From NCBI RefSeq assembly GCF_000212695.1, contig NC_015514.1:3472001-3536000 (forward strand): a stretch of DNA of 64,000 bases. Direction: 5' to 3'. Positions 43,106-50,250 of this stretch are shown here, piece by piece. Every line of letters starts with the position of its first letter. Position 1 is the stretch's first letter. Under the pieces are notes generated by a model. It searched no databases, had not been told where the DNA came from, and saw only the letters and a list, made by a program, of their open reading frames with translations. Source of the stretch: Cellulomonas fimi ATCC 484. Lineage in GTDB: Bacteria; Actinomycetota; Actinomycetes; Actinomycetales; Cellulomonadaceae. Position numbers and translations under genes: made by a program.

Positions 43106-44002
43106 ATGGAGGTCTCCGTGCGTCCGTTCACGGCGGAACCCGGTTTTACCGAGGACTTCTGCGCCGTCCGCGACTTCCTGGTCCGCCTCAACGCGGACGA
43201 GGTCCGGACGCCAGGCTTTCTGTGGGCGCGGTGGGAGTGGGCGTTCGCGCTGCCGTTCCAGGACACCACAGCCCTCGACCGCATCGGCGTGTGGGAGCAG
43301 GACGGTCACGTCGTCGGGCTCGCCACGTACGAGCAAGGCCTCGGCGACGCCTGGCTCGTCGTCGATCCGGACCACCGCGACCTGCTGTCCGCCATGGTGG
43401 ACCACGCGGTCGACCGCCTCTCGGCCGACGGCCGGGTACGCATCCTTGTTCCCGACGACGACGCCGAGCTCGCCGGTCACGCGGCCGCGCGCGGGCTGGT
43501 GCGGGCGGAAGACGGTGAACCGAACGCGCTGCTGGACCTGACGAGCGACCTGCACTACGTACTGCCTGACGGGTACCGCACCGTGAGCCTCGCTGACGAC
43601 TGGGACCTGCGCGCCTTTCACCGGCTCTTGCACCGCGGGTTCGGGCACGCCGGGGAGCCCGACTACGGGGAGTCGGAGCTCGCGTGGCGGCTGCGCTCGA
43701 CTGCGTCGCCCAGCCAGCGCGCCGACCTCCAGGTCCTCGTCCAGTCGCGCGAGGGCGCGTACGGGGCCTTCTGCGGTGTCTGGCTCTGGCCGGGCAGCGC
43801 GTACGCCATGGTGGAGCCGGTCTGCTCCGACCCCGGCCTGCGGCGGCTGGGGCTCGGGCGCGCGGCCGTGCTCGAGGCCGTGCGGCGGGCGCGCGACCTG
43901 GGCGCGCAGGTGGCGTACGTCGGCTCGGCTCAGACGTTCTACTCGCGGCTCGGTTTCCAGCCGGAAGTGGGCGGGACCTGGTGGGTCACCGCCTCGGGGT
44001 AG
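43106..44002 (+). CDS. GNAT-family acetyltransferase (tandem-domain type)
   Basis: 298 residues. The C-terminal half has a clear acetyl-CoA motif, AMVEPVCSDPGLRRLGLGRAAVLEAVRRARDLGAQVAYVGSAQTFYSRLGFQPE. The N-terminal half (WEWAFALPFQDTTALDRIGVWEQDGHVVGLATYEQGLGDAWLVVDP) resembles a degenerate first GNAT domain. Such two-domain acetyltransferases are common in antibiotic-producing actinobacteria. Substrate unknown. It is the last gene before the mobile element. Confidence 0.85.
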   Translation: MEVSVRPFTAEPGFTEDFCAVRDFLVRLNADEVRTPGFLWARWEWAFALPFQDTTALDRIGVWEQDGHVVGLATYEQGLGDAWLVVDPDHRDLLSAMVDHAVDRLSADGRVRILVPDDDAELAGHAAARGLVRAEDGEPNALLDLTSDLHYVLPDGYRTVSLADDWDLRAFHRLLHRGFGHAGEPDYGESELAWRLRSTASPSQRADLQVLVQSREGAYGAFCGVWLWPGSAYAMVEPVCSDPGLRRLGLGRAAVLEAVRRARDLGAQVAYVGSAQTFYSRLGFQPEVGGTWWVTASG

Positions 44003-44110
44003 GCCGCGAGGTCAGGCGGCTACGCTCACGCCCCGCTCGTACGACTCGATGATCGTCCGCGCGCGACGGCCGGCGCAGGCACAGATGGGGGCTGGCGAGA
44101 CGACCTGGGC

Positions 44111-44239
44111 GTGATCGAGTACACGGCGCCACCCGGCGCGGCGGCCCAGGCAAAGCTCGACTTCCTCGCCCGATGGGCAGGGCGACCGCCTTCTGGGATG
44201 TCCCCCGAGCAGGCGGCCCGCCGAGTGTCGGAGGACTGA
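44111..44239 (+). pseudogene. Short coding remnant next to the integration site
   Basis: A frame of 42 codons (GVIEYTAPPGAAAQAKLDFLARWAGRPP continuing to SPEQAARRVSED) with clear coding character for its last third, but no ribosome site or upstream start. It sits just outside the left attachment repeat. It could be the end of a truncated gene left by an earlier element; not recognised. Confidence 0.35.
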
Positions 44240-44288
44240 CACAGCCCCAAGGCAGCCTCGCGCACAGCCCCTGACCTGCGACAACACC

Positions 44289-44334
44289 TCTGTGCGCCTG
44301 GGCAGATTCGAACTGCCGACACCCGCTTTAGGAG
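44289..44334. repeat. attL: left 46-bp attachment repeat (tRNA-Arg 3' fragment)
   Basis: 46 bp identical to 59442-59487, covering the 3' part of tRNA-Arg(CCT) from its anticodon loop through the acceptor end. With two mismatches the match extends 18 bp further left (44271). No complete tRNA exists here: the sequence diverges after TTAGGAG. This is the displaced original tRNA end. Confidence 0.92.
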
Positions 44335-44416
44335 TTCGATCTTGGTGTGTGGACAACGCTCTGACCTGCGGAACTACATGCGGGTAGTTCGTGGCGTGAC
44401 CCCGTTCCGGGGCTCT

Positions 44417-44436
44417 CGCTGACCACACGCTGACCA
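44417..44436. promoter_or_regulatory. Left arm-type repeat pair near attL
   Basis: Two direct copies of CGCTGACCA 11 bp apart, 82 bp inside the left attachment repeat. The same 20-bp arrangement, with one mismatch, recurs inside the right end at 59350-59369. They are likely integrase arm or excisionase sites. Confidence 0.5.
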
Positions 44437-44648
44437 CGCGTCGCCAACGCGCCCGACCGCCAGACGCCGGCAGCCTCCGTGCGATCCTCCCTGGCCAGCC
44501 GGGGCCACCTGTGCCGAGCCTCGGCACGTACGGGACCCGGTCGCCCCCCAGAGTTCAGTACCGACGTGACCTTCGCCATCGGGTGATGAGCGCTTGCGGC
44601 GCCCCCTCCGCTCAAGTCGAGAGTGGACGCTCGGTTGCAGGGCGCGGG

Positions 44649-45446
44649 TCAAGCCGGCGGTGACTGCGAGCCTGCAGTTCGCCAAGTCTCCGCAACACGT
44701 TCAAGGAACTCCTCACCTCGGAGACCGGGCGCGATCTCGGCCACCGAATGGGCGATGAGGAGGGCACCCGAGGCCTGGCGACTCCTGAGAAGGCCCAGCG
44801 CGTCGAGCACCTGATCGTACGGCACCGGAAGCGGTCGGCGATCAGCAAGAATCTCTTGTGCACAATACTCCGCGACGAGCGCGTGCCGGTCACCGCGACG
44901 TGGATGTACTTGGATCCGCTTCTCGATCAGACGGACCATTCGCCGCCGGTTGCCTTCTGTGAAGCTGAGCCCGAGATCCTCCGACACTGCCACGAAGACA
45001 GCACCCACCTCAACGGATGCGACCTCGCGCCATTCCCTAGACGTAGCCTGGTCTCGTGCGGCCGCAACCGCTGCCCGGCTAAGTGCCTGCAGTGCCGCGA
45101 CGAGCAGTCCCGCGAGAGCATCCGATGCGGCTTGCGGCGATGGGTACTCACCGCGCCAACGCGCTGCCGCCTCCTCGGACTTCGGGTTGTCGGCGTGATT
45201 CGCGGCTGTACGCAGGTCATAAAGCAATCGGCGCACGGTATCTACGTCCTTCGCCGGCCGCAAGCGCACGAGGAAGCTCGTATCCGCCGCAAGGTGCTCG
45301 CAGAAGAACGTGTAATAGTCGCGAACGACGGCGTCGAACTCGGCTTCGCTAATACACGATGGCCGTAGATTTGGGGGCTCGAAATCCAGCCCGGCGCCCG
45401 TCGCGAGCCGGCGCGCCTGCGCCAAGACGTCGAACGGGTTACTCAT
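44649..45446 (-). CDS. HEPN-like protein paired with SIR2/STAND ATPase
   Basis: 265 residues. RRLLYDLRTAANHADNP contains R-x4-H (Arg79-His84) in a helix, the arrangement used by HEPN ribonucleases, with helices around it typical of a HEPN bundle. The C-terminal half (YCAQEILADRRPLPVPYDQVLDALGLL and after) is helical and unrecognised. ATG 45446 overlaps the stop of the SIR2/STAND gene as ATGA. The pairing suggests a toxic RNase effector or regulator of that ATPase. The HEPN assignment is tentative. Confidence 0.5.
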   Translation of the reverse strand: MSNPFDVLAQARRLATGAGLDFEPPNLRPSCISEAEFDAVVRDYYTFFCEHLAADTSFLVRLRPAKDVDTVRRLLYDLRTAANHADNPKSEEAAARWRGEYPSPQAASDALAGLLVAALQALSRAAVAAARDQATSREWREVASVEVGAVFVAVSEDLGLSFTEGNRRRMVRLIEKRIQVHPRRGDRHALVAEYCAQEILADRRPLPVPYDQVLDALGLLRSRQASGALLIAHSVAEIAPGLRGEEFLERVAETWRTAGSQSPPA

Positions 45447-48400
45447 GCGCGCGACGTCCCCCGGAACACCGAACGAGGCTCGGCCACGGGTCCTCTTGAG
45501 AGTTTGAAGCCGATGTAGAACGGGGGCGGCTGCTGGTGCCGGGCAAACTCGCCCGTCTGGTTGAACAACCTCGGCTCGAACTTAACCCGGGTTCCAAGTT
45601 CGTTGACCCAGACCTGGCCCGACCTCGTGTCGGAAAGCTCGACACGCCCAGTGAAGGTCGTCGGCCGACCCGAGCTATCAGCGAGCAAGTACGACGTGTA
45701 GATTCGCTTTGACAACTGCTGGGAAAGGTCGTTGACCTCCCGGAAGAGCCGCGCTGCCTCGACGTAGTGCCCGGCAACAAACTCTCCAATCGCTCGGACG
45801 AACGTCAATCGATACCCGTCCGGCAGGTCAGCGTCGCCAAGTTCGATCCCGAGCTGGGCGATCCGACCGAGCGCTTCGGGCGACAGGTAAAGGGGGACGC
45901 GCTCCCCGAGCAGAAGCCTGCTGCCAGTGATCTCCTTCCAGGTCAGATCGATTAGGAGTTGTGCACACCGCCAGTCCGATCGCGTTTCGACCGGGACCTG
46001 ACGCAAGCGCTGCAAGGCCTTGGCCTCGCCAGGGGGCCCCTCATGGGCATCGAACTGGGCCAGAAAGTACGTCGCCGCGGGGCTTTCATTGAGTTCGAGC
46101 TTCGAGAGGTACTCCCAGACTGCGTCATCCTTCTTAAGGAGTTGGTTGAGCTCGACGCCACGGCGATCGAGCGCTGCGCGCTGCTTCTCCGTGAGCGAGC
46201 TGCGGTCGAGCGACTCCAAGGTCGCGACCGCGTTCGCCAGGTGGTCGACGCGCTCGGACGGGCTCAGCACCCCGGACTCGACGGCGTCGCGAGTCGCCCA
46301 GGCGAGGACGTCAACTGGATAGACATTGCCCGGGTCGACGGCGCGGGCATCGAGGACCGCGTCGAGCACGTCATCAAGGCGAGACCCGAGGCCTTGGACC
46401 GTCTCGCTCTGACTCGAGTGCGCGTACTCGTAGATGATGGCACCAAGCGTTGATGCGAGCTCAACCGAGAGGGAGAGCCTAATGAGCCCCCGCGTCGCCG
46501 GGCTCCCCAGGACCTCGTCCAGCAACTCGCGGTTGTACTCGAGGCTCGCGACGCGCTCCTCGACGCTGCCGTCTCGGACACCCTGCTGCCAGTGCACGTA
46601 GTCTCTGGCTAAGGTGGACTCCTGTAGGACGAGACGGGGGTGGGCGCGCCCGAGCGTCATGCGGCGACTGCGCAAGGCACCTGCAACGTCTCCGAAGTAG
46701 CGCTGGTACTTCCTTGCCTTGTCAGAGGTGGGCCCCACGCGCTCAAGGAGCTTCACGAGGAACTCGACCTCGTCCGCGCCTCCGACGAATCCCTCTGACA
46801 CCCGAACGTGCTGGATTGCCTCCGCGAGCACCTCGGCCTCAACGGCAATCGGAATCTCGTTCTGGGCGAGCAGCTCCGCCTCAAGCTGGGACCGCACACT
46901 CAGGAAGTAGTCGCCGCTGTCGTCGTCGATCTCCCGAATAATGTCCGAGGAAACGAGCGCATCGCGCACGCTTTGGAATCCCTCTCGCCCCAGGACGCGC
47001 AGGGCCAGGTCGATGGGAACGGGAATCCCGTGACGGCCAGCGACAAGGACCAAGGTCGTGACGCGCTGTATAGGCGCGCGCTCGGCGAACGCCAACTCAC
47101 CGATGGGGGCATCGCTCTGGTCCGGTGGCAGTAGTTCCGCCAGGGCAAAGCCAGCGTCCTGAAGTGCCGCCTGCATTGCCGTGACGCGCTGTTCGCTCGT
47201 GGCGTCGGAGCCTCGCTGCCGGGCGAGTCGTGCGATGCTTCGCTCTGCGAAACGCATCTCCTTCGACAGGCCGCTGCGCAGCTGATGCTCGGTTTCCGGC
47301 AACCACCGGTAGAGGAATGCAAGGAAGCTCGCGTCGACAGCCCCTTTCGGAGCGATCACTTCGATCCCAAACCCGCTGAGCAACGCGACCAACCGCGACG
47401 TTTCGCCTTCGCTCAGCTCGGCCGGGGCGAGCACAATTTCTGACGAGTCGCTCATTGTCTTGTAGGCAGAGCCCACGACGAGGACCTTTCGACCCCGTGC
47501 GTGCAGTTGCCGAGATAGACTCTCGTACTCCCCGGGCTCGAGCATGCCGTCCCAGACCATGACGACGGCCTTGGCACCACACTCTTCTGCCCACGAACTG
47601 TACATGTCGATGTCGTCGACCGACGGGCGCACCGTTCGACGTGACTGATGGAGCACTGCAAAATCGCCGGAGCGTGCTAACTCCATTGCGAGTGAAGCCA
47701 AGGCTACTGACTTGCCCGTAGCGGTCTGGCCAGCGACGATGATCGGCGCTGGCAGTTCCCGCTCGGACAGTTCGGCATGGACCAGTTTCAGGAGTTGATG
47801 CTCGAAGTCGCGCGTGAGGTTCATCGCTGCAGCGATTCCCCGCCATCGCGGAACACCCTCGGTAGCACCGATGAAGTTGCGGAACTCTTGATATCGGGCC
47901 GCATCAGACGCGAGAAGCGGTGGGGTAAGCACTTCGAGGCCTATGGGCCGAGCTGACCGCCTGATTTGGTTCCAGCTGTGGATATCGACGTCCACGAAGC
48001 CGTCACCCAGGGGGATGACGTGCTGCGACGCCGCAACGCCCGCTCCCGAGGGAAGTTTCGAAGCTCCTGCGTCAACGATCGCCGTGAGCGCCGATTCGAG
48101 CGTCTCGCCATAAGTGACTACCTGTCCGCTGGAGACAAATGCCTCGAGCAGCGGGTCATGTGCCAGGTCGCTAGCGGAGAAGAGGTGAGCTTGGGCGGGA
48201 CCGAGCAGGCCGAGCATCGGAAGCAGATCGTCTGCCTTGAGCCGGTCCCCTGCGCTCCACCCCTCAATGATGAGGGTCCCTCGCGGCGTCAATGTCTCTG
48301 TGACCAGGCGGGTGAGCTCCTGGTTGCTACGAAGGCGGGCTGTCGCTTCCTCTACCGCCGACTTCGGCGGGCGCTCCGACTCCGGAAGATGCGCGCCCCC

Positions 48401-48661
48401 GAACAGGTATCGCACCTCTAGGTCTGACTGGCTGCGAGAAGGGGGGCGACTCATGGCGCCAAGGGAGGTGCTGACTCGGGACTCCGCGGCGAACGCTTCG
48501 GCGACTTCCCGGTCCGTCGCCGTCGTGTACACCCCGTTCCACGGGTACCCAATCGCCGAGGAGCTGAGCAGCCTGCGACCACTGCCCCCCAGCAAGAGGA
48601 AGGCGGGTCCGCCAGCCAATTGCGCTGCTAGGCGGCGCAGCTCAGGCGATAACTCAGTCAC
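45443..48661 (-). CDS. SIR2-like/STAND ATPase (candidate anti-phage sensor-effector)
   Basis: 1072 residues from GTG 48661, which has a GAGAGG site; a TTG start 12 codons upstream is weaker. The N-terminal 200 residues resemble a SIR2-like NADase fold: FLLLGGSGRRLL, WNGVYTTATD (compare W.GIYTTNYD) and GTLIIEGWSAGDRL in place of the usual IxIGxSxxD. A STAND-type P-loop ATPase follows, with IIVAGQTATGKS (about 309-319) and KAVVMVWDGM as Walker B. The remaining 600 residues are helical repeats (about 470-980), then a small beta domain. The layout matches Avs5-like anti-phage proteins. Lower G+C than the chromosome. Confidence 0.6.
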   Translation of the reverse strand: MTELSPELRRLAAQLAGGPAFLLLGGSGRRLLSSSAIGYPWNGVYTTATDREVAEAFAAESRVSTSLGAMSRPPSRSQSDLEVRYLFGGAHLPESERPPKSAVEEATARLRSNQELTRLVTETLTPRGTLIIEGWSAGDRLKADDLLPMLGLLGPAQAHLFSASDLAHDPLLEAFVSSGQVVTYGETLESALTAIVDAGASKLPSGAGVAASQHVIPLGDGFVDVDIHSWNQIRRSARPIGLEVLTPPLLASDAARYQEFRNFIGATEGVPRWRGIAAAMNLTRDFEHQLLKLVHAELSERELPAPIIVAGQTATGKSVALASLAMELARSGDFAVLHQSRRTVRPSVDDIDMYSSWAEECGAKAVVMVWDGMLEPGEYESLSRQLHARGRKVLVVGSAYKTMSDSSEIVLAPAELSEGETSRLVALLSGFGIEVIAPKGAVDASFLAFLYRWLPETEHQLRSGLSKEMRFAERSIARLARQRGSDATSEQRVTAMQAALQDAGFALAELLPPDQSDAPIGELAFAERAPIQRVTTLVLVAGRHGIPVPIDLALRVLGREGFQSVRDALVSSDIIREIDDDSGDYFLSVRSQLEAELLAQNEIPIAVEAEVLAEAIQHVRVSEGFVGGADEVEFLVKLLERVGPTSDKARKYQRYFGDVAGALRSRRMTLGRAHPRLVLQESTLARDYVHWQQGVRDGSVEERVASLEYNRELLDEVLGSPATRGLIRLSLSVELASTLGAIIYEYAHSSQSETVQGLGSRLDDVLDAVLDARAVDPGNVYPVDVLAWATRDAVESGVLSPSERVDHLANAVATLESLDRSSLTEKQRAALDRRGVELNQLLKKDDAVWEYLSKLELNESPAATYFLAQFDAHEGPPGEAKALQRLRQVPVETRSDWRCAQLLIDLTWKEITGSRLLLGERVPLYLSPEALGRIAQLGIELGDADLPDGYRLTFVRAIGEFVAGHYVEAARLFREVNDLSQQLSKRIYTSYLLADSSGRPTTFTGRVELSDTRSGQVWVNELGTRVKFEPRLFNQTGEFARHQQPPPFYIGFKLSRGPVAEPRSVFRGTSRA

Positions 48662-48948
48662 CGAGCGTCCTCTCCATGCTCCCGGGCTTTGGCTCAATCC
48701 GCGCCGCCTCCTCAGAGTAGCGGCGACGCGCCCTTTGGCGGGTGATGACCACGGCCCGACGTATCACCGCGGACCTTCTCGGGCCGTTCGATCGGTGGCA
48801 GGAAGCCGAGCAGCTGCCGACTCGCCGATCCTGGCGAACCAACAGGACCGCGACCGGATCTCTCTCCGCGCCCACGGCCCTCCATACGTGCAAGAAGAGT
48901 CGCGGCCCGTCATCGCTCGTGGCGAGGGGCCTCGCGTCGGAGCCGGCC

Positions 48949-50118
48949 CTAGAGGTCCGGTGCGCAGGGCCCGCGGCCGAGCTCGGCCAGACCCGCAAGG
49001 TCGCCGGCCTGGAAGGTCGTCACTGTGTTCCCTTCGGCGTACATGAGCTGCGTCGGGTCGTTCACATGCGCGAGGCCGATCATGTGGCCGACCTCGTGCC
49101 TGAGGACGGGGAGGTAGGCCGGCTCACCGTTCACATCCGGCCACGTGAGGAGGTCTGAGTCGAGGTACGCGAAGCCCGAGACGAAGTGCGGTACGCCGTC
49201 CGGCGTGGATCGAACCGAAACCGGACCGCCAAGGCCGACGTGGTCCGTGGCGAACCCAGGGATCACGGTCGAGTCCGCGAAGCGGATGAGGGCGGGCGCC
49301 CACCTGTCGCCGTAGAGGTCAGGCTGGAACGGGTCGCGCGACGCTGAGGCCAGCTCCACCGCCAGGCCGTCGTTGACGAAGGCGAAGCCCGTCGCAGCGC
49401 TGACCTCCGCGATCACAGCCGAGACGCGGTCTGGGAAGTCCGCGGGCGCGCCAGTGGTATCCACGACGTAGTGGATCGGGCGGCACGGCGACCATGTGAC
49501 CGGCGCCGTTTGGCCGTCCTCCAGCGTCCGGACCTCCGTGAACGCGTGGGGCGCCCCGGCGTCGGTAACGGCGGGCGGCAGGCCCAGCGGCGCGTCAGCC
49601 TCGCCCTGGCCGGGTGGAGGTGCCAAGCGGTCTCCGGGCGCGACGGCCGACGGCTGGCCTGGCCCGACGGCCTGCGTGAGGTCATTCCACGCTCCGACAA
49701 TGCCGCCAGGATGACGCGCTGCCGAGCCCACGAGAACCGCAACGACGACAAAGACGGCAAGGAACCACGACAGCGCAGACGAGTCTCGCGTCCGACCGCT
49801 CGGACCTGTGTGTCGTCGCTGGCCGACTCGCGTCCCGCCGCGACGCGGCATCCGGCCAGGCCCAGACGACGCCGCCCTTGCGCGCCGTCTGCTGCTCACG
49901 ACAGGCGTTGGCGCCGCCGCCCGCCACGGCGCAGGCGCGGACGCTCGCCCCAACGCCTCGTCCCGCACCCACTGGGGAATCCGTCCAGAAGGTGACCGTG
50001 GGAGGTCGTCATGCGGCGTGCTCACGTTCACTGCATCGGCCTGGCGCCGAAGATCATTGAGCTGAAACCAGGCGCGTGAGAGGTGCGCCTCTGCCACCGG
50101 CTCGACGGCCCCGTGCAC
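48949..50118 (-). CDS. Membrane-anchored matrixin-like zinc metalloprotease
   Basis: 389 residues. A charged N-terminal 115 residues precedes one membrane helix, ALSWFLAVFVVVAVLVGSAA (about 114-133), so the catalytic domain is outside the cell. It has HEVGHMIGLAH (HExxHxxGxxH zinc motif) followed by TQLMYAEG, a Met-turn, the signature of metzincins such as matrixins. Start choice is uncertain: the GTG at 50118 has a GAGG-type site; in-frame GTG codons 28 residues downstream are alternatives. It lies beside the relaxase on an element, so a role in cell-wall passage or mating is possible. Confidence 0.75.
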   Translation of the reverse strand: MHGAVEPVAEAHLSRAWFQLNDLRRQADAVNVSTPHDDLPRSPSGRIPQWVRDEALGRASAPAPWRAAAPTPVVSSRRRARAASSGPGRMPRRGGTRVGQRRHTGPSGRTRDSSALSWFLAVFVVVAVLVGSAARHPGGIVGAWNDLTQAVGPGQPSAVAPGDRLAPPPGQGEADAPLGLPPAVTDAGAPHAFTEVRTLEDGQTAPVTWSPCRPIHYVVDTTGAPADFPDRVSAVIAEVSAATGFAFVNDGLAVELASASRDPFQPDLYGDRWAPALIRFADSTVIPGFATDHVGLGGPVSVRSTPDGVPHFVSGFAYLDSDLLTWPDVNGEPAYLPVLRHEVGHMIGLAHVNDPTQLMYAEGNTVTTFQAGDLAGLAELGRGPCAPDL

Positions 50119-50149
50119 CTGACCTCACGTTGGTAGTCCCGCTGGCACA

Positions 50150-50220
50150 CCTCTACCTGAACGCCGTCGCGGCGGCAGCTGCGCATCTTCTCCCCCGCTG
50201 CCGCACACCTGCAGGTAGCG
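50150..50220. promoter_or_regulatory. Candidate oriT upstream of relaxase
   Basis: Two nested inverted repeats lie between the divergent protease and relaxase genes: outer CTACCTG (50153-50159) with CAGGTAG (50212-50218), and inner GCGGCAGC (50172-50179) with GCTGCCGC (50197-50204), a 17-nt loop. Position and symmetry fit a MobF-type origin of transfer; the nic site cannot be read from sequence alone. Confidence 0.4.
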
Positions 50221-50250
50221 ACGGGGTCGCGAGGGGAGGTGGTGCCGGTG

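Noticed and set aside
42871..43284. Minus-strand open frame in the 42707-43105 gap
   Set aside because: It overlaps the acetyltransferase gene and has no recognisable motif or ribosome site.
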